This document shows, in pieces, positions 53,713 through 62,119 of a stretch of 64,000 nt of DNA. The notes beneath the pieces are model-generated. The model worked only from the letters and a program-made list of their open reading frames with translations. It had not been told where the DNA came from and searched no databases. The position numbers and the translations under genes are program-made. This DNA comes from Vibrio algicola. GTDB taxonomy: Bacteria > Pseudomonadota > Gammaproteobacteria > Enterobacterales > Vibrionaceae. The stretch's first letter is position 1. Each line of letters starts with the position of its first letter. The stretch is from NCBI RefSeq assembly GCF_009601765.2, contig NZ_CP045700.1, positions 682,001 to 746,000 of the forward strand. The letters are read 5' to 3'.

Positions 53713-54525
53713 TTAATAAGCGTAACCCGTATGGGATGCTTTTAACGAATAGAAAGTAGCTTGAACATAATCACTGCTATTACCAGTATTGTTTTGATTA
53801 TAAACACCGGCTTTAAAGTACATGTATTGGCCGCTTTCATCAAAACCACTGTTACTCATATCAATCTTACGACTTAATGTGCTTTTACCTGGCCGTGCAA
53901 TTGATACGGTTAAACTATTACCTTTTACATCAATTTTATAACTGAATTTTTCATTCAACGCGATACCATCGGATGGATCACTTGCACTACTACTTTTACT
54001 GCCGATCAGTTCGTACCATTGTTCACTTCCTGTTCGTGGTTCGTGAGCAAAATAAATCGACCCTTTATTGTTACCAGGCAACTTACGATAATAAATCCTG
54101 ACTGGTTCATCGTCGTTAGCATGGATTTGTCCAATAATTACGCGTCCAACTTGGGAGTTAGAGCCTGTTCTTGTGACATAATTTACGGCAAGAGTGGCTT
54201 CTAATACCCCATCAACCCCACCCGCTTTTGTTTGTTCGGAAGTTGGCGCTGACGAAAATACCCAATTGTTCTTATTTACACCTTTGGTCGAAATGTTCTT
54301 ATTGCCTTGGCGTAACATGCCACGTAATTCCGTACGGGTGTAGCTGGTTCCGTTCGACGTTTTGGGTGCATCAACCGGAACTCTAAATACCAAACCACCA
54401 TCAATTGGATGGGTATAAAAATAATCTTCCAACTCATAACCATTATTCAACTCAGTTTCATAAATACTGTCAGATTTTTTATCATTATTTAAATCGATAG
54501 GCACCCCTAAATACCAAGAATTCAA
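53713..54525 (-). CDS. PL7 alginate lyase, N-terminal secretion region missing
   Basis: The catalytic domain is complete: RTELRGM (residues 64-70), QIHA (133-136) and YFKAGVYNQ (236-244), the three PL7 motifs with the catalytic Gln, His and Tyr. Lyases of this family cleave alginate by beta-elimination to unsaturated oligomers. The reading is open a little further upstream (to about 54552, KIPPSENFDL) and then meets a stop at 54565-54567 in frame. No signal peptide, start with ribosome-binding site or promoter exists. The TTG at 54525 is only a formal start. The gene is probably a 5'-truncated remnant, though the domain itself looks unharmed. Confidence 0.82.
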   Translation of the reverse strand: MNSWYLGVPIDLNNDKKSDSIYETELNNGYELEDYFYTHPIDGGLVFRVPVDAPKTSNGTSYTRTELRGMLRQGNKNISTKGVNKNNWVFSSAPTSEQTKAGGVDGVLEATLAVNYVTRTGSNSQVGRVIIGQIHANDDEPVRIYYRKLPGNNKGSIYFAHEPRTGSEQWYELIGSKSSSASDPSDGIALNEKFSYKIDVKGNSLTVSIARPGKSTLSRKIDMSNSGFDESGQYMYFKAGVYNQNNTGNSSDYVQATFYSLKASHTGYAY

Positions 54526-54549
54526 ATCGAAATTTTCAGACGGTGGGAT

Positions 54550-55545
54550 CTTAGTAATGCAAAATCAACATACAGCGCTGGCGCAACAGCCAACCCTGCT
54601 GATTTGCCGAATGTTTACGTTTTTGCTGATGATGGTGCTCAATACTATTATAACGATGATGCAGATTTTGGTAATTACACGTTATACACAACTAAATATG
54701 TTGATGAACCAGAAGCTGGCACGTTGCAGTTTAATTATTATGAATCTGATTTAGATAATCCGATAGATGTAAACGATGCAAGCTATACCGTTAAAGATGA
54801 TAAGTTAAATATTATCAGTACAATTTCTGGTAATCTTACAGGCACCGATGAAGCGATAAATCAAGAAGTTAAAGATGCTGTAGCAATTGCTAATGAAAAA
54901 GAGGGAATTGGTGCTACCGATGATTTTGATAGCTATGTTGATGGAACAAATATAAGTGCAGCAAATGACTTATGGGTTGAAAGTGATACTATCGCTGAAG
55001 ATGATACTGTTTATTCATCTGTAGCTCAAGTTAGCTCTATGTATTCAAATAGCCCATCTAACTCACTTTATTTAGAGGATAAAGATGGATCTAAACCAAA
55101 AGCTACACGTCAATTTGTAGATGGGAATCCAGTAGCAGTTGGTTCACTTACTGTTGATGTTTATATTCCATCAGATCAAGGAAGCACAAAAGGTATTTAT
55201 GTTAATCTAGGTAATGGTGATAATGATAACAATAGTTTTATTCAAGTCATGCTCTCAACAACGTCTAAAAGTGTAACATTAAGAGGCGGAGACAATGGTA
55301 AAACAGCATTTACAGATATAGACCAAAAATTACTTGAACTACCGTTCGATATATGGACAACCATCCAATTTGATTGGGATGGATCTTCCGGTTCAGTTAC
55401 AATTAATGGCAATAAAGTTACGATTAATGAGACGAATGGTTTAAACCTTACAAACACTCCATCACAATTAATGCTATCTGTTGGGGATAATTCGAGCATG
55501 GGAAATAAAGCCTACTTCGACAATGTAGATTCAGATTTATTCTAA
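54550..55545 (+). pseudogene. Secreted LamG/jelly-roll-type protein, 5' end missing
   Basis: The frame is open from 54511 and makes sense from about 54550 (LSNAKSTYSAGATANPADLPN). It shows an Ig-like or linker part (VYVFADDGAQYYYNDD), then from about TDDFDSYVDGTNISAAND a concanavalin-like beta-sandwich ending AYFDNVDSDLF. Proteins with such C-terminal domains in alginate clusters are extracellular lyases or binding proteins. No catalytic domain is left here. No start codon with ribosome-binding site or signal peptide is present, so the gene is cut at the same point as the divergent PL7 gene. The exact family is not recognised. Confidence 0.65.
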
Positions 55546-55573
55546 ATAACCATTTCTTTGATATGCCCCCTCT

Positions 55574-55599
55574 AAAAGGACGCTCAATGCGTCCTTTTT
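55574..55599 (+). terminator. Rho-independent terminator
   Basis: AAAAGGACGC pairs with GCGTCCTTTT around a five-base loop, followed by T-rich sequence. It closes the truncated LamG-type gene. Confidence 0.85.
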
Positions 55600-55632
55600 G
55601 TTTTTTCAATAGTTTATCTAAAATCCCATTTT

Positions 55633-57507
55633 TTAATGCTTAATCGCGCCAAATCGTAAAGTCGCCGTCTCTTGTAGTTCATGGATGATCTTGAATGCGT
55701 CTTTTAAGTGCTTGCGCTCAAAGCTGCTAAAGCTGTCAGGTTCGATATGGTTGTCGGGGATCAAGTCTAATTTTAATGCTTCACATTGATGATTAAACCG
55801 AACTTGAGTGATAAAAAGATAAGCACCAATCGCGTTTTTATACGTGCTTTCTTCCATCAATCCGTGTTCAAAAGCGTATTTAAATCGCTCTTCGGTGCCA
55901 GTGAAATCTCCGTGTGCCGACAGATTGTAAATACGGGCTAAATCGACAATCAGATTTAAAGCATGTTTTTTAATATCTAATGTTCGGCTATTATCTCCGC
56001 TTTTCTCTAACACCAGATTATTAAAAATGCCTAGTGGCGGTTGGGTGGCGGTGGCATCCTTAACCAATGAAGGAATAAAGCCGCTATTGTCAGCAGTGCA
56101 CTGGTGTAAATGTTGTTGTAACTCCCCCACCAAATCACTATTACCATGCAATGAACGAACTTCTAAAAATACATTATTATTTATCTCTTTATAATCATCT
56201 GGACGGTTTACCCAGTTTTGATAATGTGCTTTCCACCCCGAAACCGTCTGACACCATTTTGGCGTTGCTGCTATATAACGACCATCACCTAAAGGATAGC
56301 CACACGTATTCATACCATTGCACACTATCATGGCTAAATGGGTGAAATAAGCCATATCGGCGCTGCTGGCAGCATCATCAATAATCAACCCACTGTCTTG
56401 TACCGACAATAAATGCACTTCGTTACGCGCATGCGTTCCCGCCACCATCCAAGAATAATCACAAGGCGCGGCGCCTAATTTACCTTCTGCTAATTGAATA
56501 ATCCGACGGTTGAATGCATCCATAATCATCGACATCACCGAGGTGACGATGTTGGAGTTCACATGGCTTTCAATCAAAGAATGAAAAATGGCATAGCGTT
56601 CGTCTTTTAAATGTTGCAGAGATTGAATCGAGTTGGAATATTTAATTTTTTCGATTAAAAACAAGGCTTGAGTTTGATGATTATGCACCAAATGCGTGGT
56701 AGTAATTAAGCCGATCACCGTTTGTCCGTAGACGACTGGTAAACAACGGATATTGAACTGCATCATCATCGCAATGGCTTCTAATACGGTTGCATCACCA
56801 TCGATCAATTGCGGATTGGTGGTCATCACTTCGGTAATTGGGTTCTGGGTATCAATACCTTGCGCGACAACGCGAGTCGTCATGTCGCGGTCGGTAATTA
56901 CGCCCACAATATCGTCACCATCTTTGATCACAGCACAAGACGATCGCATTTCATCTTGCATCAATTTAGCTACCGCTTTAATGCTGACGGTTTTATCAAC
57001 GATGGCGATATTTTCACTGGCGATCGTTGATACTTTACGATAATACGGCCCTTTACCATTAGGCATCGCATGGTATAGCGCAGAATTGAGTCGAGATTGA
57101 GCACGAGGATCAAAAAACTCGGCATACTCTGGGTGTTCATCGAAAAAGTGTTTTAATACTGAATGTGGGATCATGTATAACAAAGAGTCGGTTAACGCCA
57201 CCGCTCGGTATCCATTTTCACTTTCGGCTAATACGTCTAAAAAGGTAAAACCAAATTGGTCTTCTTCACCTAAGCGTGCACGTAATGAACCGTCTTGCAT
57301 TCGTTGTTCAACCGCCCCAGTTCGGATCACATACAAAAAACGCTCTTGTGTATCCGAATTAAAGTGGATCTCTTCACCCTTGGCGAGATAAGTGATCTTA
57401 ACTTTACTCACCACTTCTTGAACAACCGATGCAGGCAATTTATCGAATGGATCGATATTGGCCATAAAGTTATGAATATTCGGTAACAGTGACTGACTCA
57501 TGCGCAT
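55633..57507 (-). CDS. Cyclic-nucleotide-binding/CBS/DUF294 nucleotidyltransferase-like protein
   Basis: A 624-residue cytoplasmic protein in four parts: a cNMP-binding-like domain (about 20-140), two CBS domains (about 165-280, AVIKDGDDIVGVITDRDMT), a DUF294 nucleotidyltransferase domain and a helical C-terminal domain. The nucleotidyltransferase motif reads GTHARNEVHLLSVQDSG, where relatives usually have DQD; the first aspartate is valine here, so catalysis may be lost. Such proteins probably act in nucleotide signalling. In relatives it neighbours the exonuclease found at 49012. Start at 57507 or at the next Met two codons later. Confidence 0.85.
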   Translation of the reverse strand: MRMSQSLLPNIHNFMANIDPFDKLPASVVQEVVSKVKITYLAKGEEIHFNSDTQERFLYVIRTGAVEQRMQDGSLRARLGEEDQFGFTFLDVLAESENGYRAVALTDSLLYMIPHSVLKHFFDEHPEYAEFFDPRAQSRLNSALYHAMPNGKGPYYRKVSTIASENIAIVDKTVSIKAVAKLMQDEMRSSCAVIKDGDDIVGVITDRDMTTRVVAQGIDTQNPITEVMTTNPQLIDGDATVLEAIAMMMQFNIRCLPVVYGQTVIGLITTTHLVHNHQTQALFLIEKIKYSNSIQSLQHLKDERYAIFHSLIESHVNSNIVTSVMSMIMDAFNRRIIQLAEGKLGAAPCDYSWMVAGTHARNEVHLLSVQDSGLIIDDAASSADMAYFTHLAMIVCNGMNTCGYPLGDGRYIAATPKWCQTVSGWKAHYQNWVNRPDDYKEINNNVFLEVRSLHGNSDLVGELQQHLHQCTADNSGFIPSLVKDATATQPPLGIFNNLVLEKSGDNSRTLDIKKHALNLIVDLARIYNLSAHGDFTGTEERFKYAFEHGLMEESTYKNAIGAYLFITQVRFNHQCEALKLDLIPDNHIEPDSFSSFERKHLKDAFKIIHELQETATLRFGAIKH

Positions 57508-57540
57508 CGCCTTTTTGAATACTTAGACTAAAATTTCATT

Positions 57541-57668
57541 TATACCAGTCTTACTTGAAGCTGCAGCTTTGTTGGCTGCGCTAACTCACCCCAATCACTT
57601 AGGCAAGCTAAGCTCATGGGGTTTCGTTTACTTGCCGCCTCACTGCAACTTCAATTACTTTGGGCATA
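57541..57668 (-). repeat. 128-bp dispersed palindromic repeat, copy 3
   Basis: Same length and nearly the same sequence as copies at 40819 and 44471; same orientation as copy 2. It lies upstream of the DUF294 gene and downstream of kdgR. Confidence 0.85.
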
Positions 57669-57702
57669 TCACCATTAAATCATACAAATTAATAAAGCGC
57701 AC

Positions 57703-57747
57703 AAAAAAAGCGGCTTTCACGACCAAGAAACCGCTAAACCGCTTTTT
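57703..57747 (-). terminator. Rho-independent terminator after kdgR
   Basis: AAAAAGCGG and CCGCTTTTT pair across a 25-base loop; a run of T residues follows on the minus strand. Confidence 0.7.
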
Positions 57748-57812
57748 CAAATTATAAACAAAAAACGCTACACTGCTTCAATGCAACGTTATAAAGCAAA
57801 AATCAATATGCC

Positions 57813-58607
57813 TTATTTGCCTTCCGACATTGGATAATCATGGTATCCCAATTGTTCGGAGATATTCTTACAAGCATTTTGCAACAAACCAACATAATAA
57901 GACATACGGCTTTCATCAAAACGTATGGTCGGGAATGAAATCGATAAACCGGCAATCACATGGCCAAAGCGGTCATACACAGGTGCGCCAATACAGCGTA
58001 ATCCAGGTTCTTGTTCTTCGTTATCTTCTGCATAACCTTGCACTTTCACTCGCTTTAATTCTGCAAGTAACTGGTCTACATTGTCATGAGTTTTTTGAGT
58101 ATGCTTAATAAAAGTCACCTCTTTTAAAGCGTCACGTACAAACGATTCTTCTCGCTCTGCCAGTAACACTTTGCCTATCGCTGTACTGTACAAAGGATTA
58201 CGGCGACCAATACGTGATTGCATACGTAAGTTGTAACCAGAGTCAATTTTGTGGGTATAGATAATCTGATCAACATCCAAAGCGCCCAAATGAAGTGCTT
58301 CATTGGTTTGCTCCGATATGTAACTCATTTCTTTATCTGCTAGCGAGATCAAATCAACGTATTCTAGTGATTTAGCGCCAACTTCAAACAGTTTAAGCGT
58401 GAGAGAATACTTATCCGCTTCACCTTCTTGGTCAACATAGCCCAACATTTTCATGGTTTGTAAAAAGCGGTAAGTGGTACTTTTCGACATCATTAAGCGT
58501 TGAGACAACTCGGTAATACCAATATTTTTTTGCTCACCCAGTGCTTGAAGAATACCAAAGACTTTCATTACCGATGAGACGGCATCCGGTTGTTTTGCTT
58601 TTTCCAT
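57813..58607 (-). CDS. kdgR: IclR-family repressor KdgR
   Basis: A 264-residue regulator very close to E. coli KdgR. The helix-turn-helix region is PDAVSSVMKVFGILQALG through GITELSQRLMMSKSTTYRFL. The ligand-binding part has NLRMQSRIGRRNPLYSTAIG, EDNEEQEPGLRC and the ending LGYHDYP. It represses uronate and pectin/alginate catabolic genes and is released by 2-keto-3-deoxygluconate. It is divergent from kduD-kdgF-isomerase, with an operator-like palindrome in the gap. Confidence 0.93.
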   Translation of the reverse strand: MEKAKQPDAVSSVMKVFGILQALGEQKNIGITELSQRLMMSKSTTYRFLQTMKMLGYVDQEGEADKYSLTLKLFEVGAKSLEYVDLISLADKEMSYISEQTNEALHLGALDVDQIIYTHKIDSGYNLRMQSRIGRRNPLYSTAIGKVLLAEREESFVRDALKEVTFIKHTQKTHDNVDQLLAELKRVKVQGYAEDNEEQEPGLRCIGAPVYDRFGHVIAGLSISFPTIRFDESRMSYYVGLLQNACKNISEQLGYHDYPMSEGK

Positions 58608-58765
58608 TTGAGTAACCTTTATTCATTATTATTACAATTGCAATCATTCTATCTTCTTTATCATTTTTATTGAAATGCTCAGTTCAAAAAAAATGAAACG
58701 CAAACAGCTGCAAGATGAAAAATACGATTCAGGTCACTTTTTCAAAACAGCTCTTTAATTTTTAT

Positions 58766-58780
58766 TGAAATGACGTTTCA
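58766..58780. promoter_or_regulatory. KdgR-type operator between kdgR and kduD
   Basis: TGAAATGACGTTTCA has perfect TGAAA and TTTCA half-sites around five bases, as in the KdgR consensus. It lies 88 bases before kduD and 159 before kdgR, so one site could control both. A partial second site, TGAAATGCTCAGTTCA, lies near 58672. Confidence 0.65.
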
Positions 58781-58868
58781 TAATTGATATTGTTATTTCA
58801 CTTACTCGAGGCCTTGACCTCAAGACACATTAATTGAATGGCTAAAAAGCCGCATTTAAGGATACGTT

Positions 58869-59630
58869 ATGATTTTGAACTCTTTTGATCTACAAGGCAA
58901 AGTAGCTATCGTGACTGGTTGCGATACTGGTCTTGGGCAAGGCATGGCACTAGGGTTAGCCCAAGCGGGTTGTAATGTTGTTGGCGTTAACTACAGTGCA
59001 CCAACAGATACTATTGAAAAAATGAATGATGCGGGATATAAATTCTTAGATGTCCGCGCGAACCTGCTCACCCAAGATGATATTCCTGCCATTATCGAAG
59101 CTGCCGTAGCTGAATTTGGTAAAATCGATATTCTAGTTAACAACGCCGGCATTATTCGCCGTGAAGATGCGATTGAGTTTTCAGAGCAAAACTGGGATGA
59201 CGTGATGAACATCAACTCAAAAACCGTTTTCTTTATGTCTCAAGCGGTCGCAAATCAATACATCAAGCAAGACACTGGCGGTAAAATTATCAATATCGCG
59301 TCAATGCTGTCTTTCCAAGGTGGTATTCGCGTACCTTCTTACACAGCATCAAAAAGTGCGGTGATGGGTATCACTCGCGCCATGGCGAATGAATGGGCAA
59401 AACATGGTATTAACGTCAATGCTATCGCACCTGGTTACATGGCAACCAATAACACCGCAGCACTGCTTGCTGATGAAGAACGCAGTAAAGCCATTTTAGA
59501 TCGTATCCCTGCCGATCGTTGGGGAACACCTGCCGATGTTGCCGGCCCTTGTGTTTTCTTAGCATCGGATGCGGCAAGCTACATTAACGGCTACACTATT
59601 GCGGTTGATGGCGGTTGGTTAGCTCGTTAA
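58869..59630 (+). CDS. kduD: 2-dehydro-3-deoxy-D-gluconate 5-dehydrogenase KduD
   Basis: A 253-residue short-chain dehydrogenase. The NAD loop is VTGCDTGLGQGMA, and the catalytic residues are S145, Y158 and K162 (SYTASKSAV). The sequence matches KduD along its length. It reduces 3-deoxy-D-glycero-2,5-hexodiulosonate to 2-keto-3-deoxygluconate in the cytoplasm. First gene of the kduD-kdgF-isomerase operon, under a KdgR-type operator. Confidence 0.93.
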   Translation: MILNSFDLQGKVAIVTGCDTGLGQGMALGLAQAGCNVVGVNYSAPTDTIEKMNDAGYKFLDVRANLLTQDDIPAIIEAAVAEFGKIDILVNNAGIIRREDAIEFSEQNWDDVMNINSKTVFFMSQAVANQYIKQDTGGKIINIASMLSFQGGIRVPSYTASKSAVMGITRAMANEWAKHGINVNAIAPGYMATNNTAALLADEERSKAILDRIPADRWGTPADVAGPCVFLASDAASYINGYTIAVDGGWLAR

Positions 59631-59714
59631 TTTTCACTGTTATACAATGTGCAAAGCGGTTGTTGATGTCGCTAATATTAGTCACATCAATATCGCTTTG
59701 GCAAAGGAAATACC

Positions 59715-60041
59715 ATGTTTGTTTATAATAAAGACGTTAAATTAGAAGATCTCGGCAACGGGGTTTCGCGTAAAATTATGGCTTATAGTGACAATGTCAT
59801 GTCGGTTGAAGTGTACTTTGAAGATGGGGCAATTGGCGCATTACATAATCACCCACACGAGCAAGTTACTTACGTACTTTCTGGCGAGTTTGAGTTCACC
59901 ATTGGCGATCAAACTAAGGTAGTTAAAGCCGGTGATGCGCTGTATAAAGAACCCAATATTATGCACGGCTGCACATGCTTAAAAGCTGGCGTGCTACTCG
60001 ATACCTTTACCCCAATGCGTAAAGACTTTATCAACCAATAA
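59715..60041 (+). CDS. kdgF: KdgF cupin, unsaturated uronate linearising enzyme
   Basis: A 108-residue cupin with the metal-binding set H44, H46, Q50 and H84 (GALHNHPHEQVTYVLSGEFEF, MHGCTC). KdgF converts unsaturated uronate monomers, the end products of alginate or pectin lyases, to the linear 5-keto-4-deoxyuronate, sparing slow spontaneous ring opening. It follows kduD after 84 bases in the same operon. Ribosome-binding site AAAGGAAAT. Confidence 0.92.
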   Translation: MFVYNKDVKLEDLGNGVSRKIMAYSDNVMSVEVYFEDGAIGALHNHPHEQVTYVLSGEFEFTIGDQTKVVKAGDALYKEPNIMHGCTCLKAGVLLDTFTPMRKDFINQ

Positions 60042-60125
60042 ATTAAATCAAACTATCACTGCTTACATTTCAACTAGATAAGCGGTGATAATTTATCTCA
60101 AAAATTCCTTACTGGAGAAACAAAA

Positions 60126-60764
60126 ATGAAAATCGCACTAATGATGGAAAACAGCCAAGCGGGTAAAAATGCAACCATTTTGAATGAACTGACTAGCGTG
60201 GTTGAACCTCTCGGTCATACTGTTGCTAATGTTGGCATGAGCGATGAAAATGATCATCACCTAACTTATATCCATCTTGGTATTCAAGCGAGCCTACTGC
60301 TTAACTCTCAAGCAGTGGATTTTGTGGTTGCTGGTTGCGGAACAGGTCAAGGCGCGATGATGTCACTAAACCTACACCCGGGTGTGGCATGTGGTTACTG
60401 TCTTGATCCATCCGATGCTTTTTTATTCAACCAAATCAACAACGGTAATGCGCTAGCGCTTGCGTTTGCTAAAGGCTTTGGTTGGGCGGCAGAATTAAAT
60501 GCTCGTTATATCTTTGAAAAAGCATTCAGCGACCCACGCGGTGAAGGTTACCCAGTAGAGCGTAAAGCACCACAAGTGCAAAATGCTGGCATTCTTAGCC
60601 AAGTGAAAGCAGCAATTAACAAAGACAACTACTTAGATTCACTACGCGCTATCGACTCTGAATTAGTCAAAACGGCCGTGGCTGGCGAGCGTTTCCAACA
60701 GTGTTTCTTCGATAACTGTCAAAATGATGAAATCAAAGCATTTGTACGTGAAATCCTAGCTTAA
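60126..60764 (+). CDS. RpiB/LacAB-family isomerase, probable DKI isomerase (DhuI-like)
   Basis: A 212-residue member of the RpiB/LacA/LacB family, longer than RpiB (about 150) with an extra C-terminal helix region. The catalytic cysteine is C71 in VAGCGTGQGAMMS, and HPGVACGYCLDPSDAF forms the next conserved block. RpiB itself is for ribose-5-phosphate, but the operon with kduD and kdgF and the absence of kduI suggest that it isomerises 4-deoxy-5-ketouronate, as DhuI does in streptococcal hyaluronate breakdown. The family is certain; the substrate is inferred. Confidence 0.85.
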   Translation: MKIALMMENSQAGKNATILNELTSVVEPLGHTVANVGMSDENDHHLTYIHLGIQASLLLNSQAVDFVVAGCGTGQGAMMSLNLHPGVACGYCLDPSDAFLFNQINNGNALALAFAKGFGWAAELNARYIFEKAFSDPRGEGYPVERKAPQVQNAGILSQVKAAINKDNYLDSLRAIDSELVKTAVAGERFQQCFFDNCQNDEIKAFVREILA

Positions 60765-60808
60765 TACTTTTAACTAAGAAAAAATAAACCCCCTAGTTTA
60801 TTCAGTTT

Positions 60809-60835
60809 TGCCGGCCTTCTTGGTCGGCATTTTTG
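60809..60835 (+). terminator. Rho-independent terminator after the kdu operon
   Basis: TGCCGGCC and GGTCGGCA pair (one G-T) around five bases, followed by TTTTTG. Confidence 0.85.
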
Positions 60836-61015
60836 TTTATTGAAACTGTGATCATAAATAAATAATTAGAGTGTAAGTCTAAAACCCACATGGTATTATA
60901 ATTGGTATAACAAATATTGATATTCTGTATACCACTTCATTCACACTGAACATAATCGATTTTTATCACAGATTAGAAATAACCGCTCTCTTAGAATCCC
61001 CTTTAAGGATCATTA

Positions 61016-61537
61016 ATGCAGTATCTATTTGATTTACCTTTCGCTCAATGGCTTGGTTTTCTTAGCTTTGCTCTGGGAATTTCTACCTTTTATCAAAAAG
61101 ACGATCGCAAACTTAAGCTGGTGATGCTGGTTTTCCAGCTCAATAACGTATTGCATTTCTACCTACTCGGCTCTGATATTTCAGCCATCAGTACGTTACT
61201 TTCATTCTTGCGTACCGCCACGGCAATACGGACCTCATCCAAAATTGCAGCGACAATATTTATTATTGTCAGCGTTGCCTTAGGCCTATGGATTGCGAAT
61301 GGGCCACTAGACTTATTACCTATCCTAGGATCGATATTAGGCACAATTGCTGTGTTTCTTCTCAAAGGCATACAAATGCGTATTGCCTTTATTGTTGGTG
61401 CGATGTGCTGGCTTGCCAATAATATCATCGTCGGATCGATTGGTGGCTCATTGCTAGAAGCGACTTTGCTGACTGTCAATTTATTTACCATCATGCGGCT
61501 TTATCGTAATAATAAGAAAATAGAATTAGATAACTAG
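61016..61537 (+). CDS. YgjV family inner-membrane protein
   Basis: A 173-residue protein with six membrane segments and the YgjV-type pattern WLGFLSFALGISTFYQKDDRKLKL followed by NNVLHFYLLGS. The function is unknown. The upstream interval (60840-61015) has an AAGGATC ribosome-binding site and an inverted TTGGTATAACAA (60902-60913), which resembles GntR-type uronate repressor sites but may be coincidence. Confidence 0.87.
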   Translation: MQYLFDLPFAQWLGFLSFALGISTFYQKDDRKLKLVMLVFQLNNVLHFYLLGSDISAISTLLSFLRTATAIRTSSKIAATIFIIVSVALGLWIANGPLDLLPILGSILGTIAVFLLKGIQMRIAFIVGAMCWLANNIIVGSIGGSLLEATLLTVNLFTIMRLYRNNKKIELDN

Positions 61538-61751
61538 TAGACTCGCATGAATTCTTTTTAAGTATGCCATTATGGCATAAATGCTCCTTACCACTTTAGT
61601 CTCGAAAGTGCGGAGTATTTAGGCAATATGATTTTTGACCGTATTTCAAAATAACAATGGTGGTAACAGTAGTGAAACTCGTTAAAATCATCAAATGATA
61701 ATGAGTTGTTACATTAATTAATGATTAAGTATATCTCGAGCGAATATTCAG

Positions 61752-61797
61752 TTGATCTAGCTCAATTTACGTGCTTTAATGTGACTTAAGTCACATT
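61752..61797 (+). promoter_or_regulatory. FNR-like and perfect CRP-like palindromes
   Basis: AATGTGACTTAAGTCACATT at 61778-61797 is a perfect 20-base palindrome containing TGTGA-N6-TCACA, the CRP consensus. TTGATCTAGCTCAA at 61752-61765 matches the FNR consensus TTGAT-N4-ATCAA with one mismatch. Both lie just before the small gene at 61810. The CRP site is only 12 bases from the start codon, so it is either a repressor position or lies over the message start. Confidence 0.6.
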
Positions 61798-61809
61798 TAG
61801 GGATCAAGA

Positions 61810-61965
61810 ATGAACGCTATTACATTAAAAAATGAACTTCCAAAACTTATTGTCAACAAAAATACAAAGAAAGCTCTAAGTAACATGATGCACTTTGGAT
61901 TAATGTTTGGAACTACGGTTTCTTTCATCGCTATAACCGCGCTTACATGGATTGAGATCAACTAG
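61810..61965 (+). CDS. Small single-pass membrane protein (51 aa)
   Basis: An ATG with an AGGGATCAAGA ribosome-binding site opens a 51-codon frame, MNAITLKNELPKLIVNKNTK and onward, with a basic first half and one hydrophobic segment (about residues 28-48, HFGLMFGTTVSFIAITALTWI). It has its own regulatory palindromes and terminator, which supports a real gene. Function unknown; similar short membrane proteins often attach to respiratory or transport complexes. Confidence 0.65.
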   Translation: MNAITLKNELPKLIVNKNTKKALSNMMHFGLMFGTTVSFIAITALTWIEIN

Positions 61966-62018
61966 TTCCCTCAATTACGGTTACCTCTCAATATTGAATT
62001 GAGTACTCAAATTTTAAA

Positions 62019-62052
62019 AAAACGCCTCTCTTTTTATAGAGAGGCGTTTTTA
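62019..62052. terminator. Rho-independent terminator after the 51-aa gene
   Basis: AAAACGCCTCTC pairs with GAGAGGCGTTTT around eight bases, with A and T runs on each side, so it may work in both directions. Confidence 0.85.
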
Positions 62053-62119
62053 ATATGAGCGAGTAACCCAGTCTTAAAAGAGATTGATATTTTGCCGTCA
62101 CTTAAGCATCAGCCAGTGG

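Noticed and set aside
54557..54754. Short frame overlapping the LamG-type fragment
   Set aside because: A different frame of the same strand with poor composition; the longer frame from 54550 shows the domain pattern.
60902..60913. TTGGTATAACAA as a UxuR/ExuR operator
   Set aside because: It lies after the kdu terminator and before ygjV, a gene with no link to uronates; kept only as a remark.
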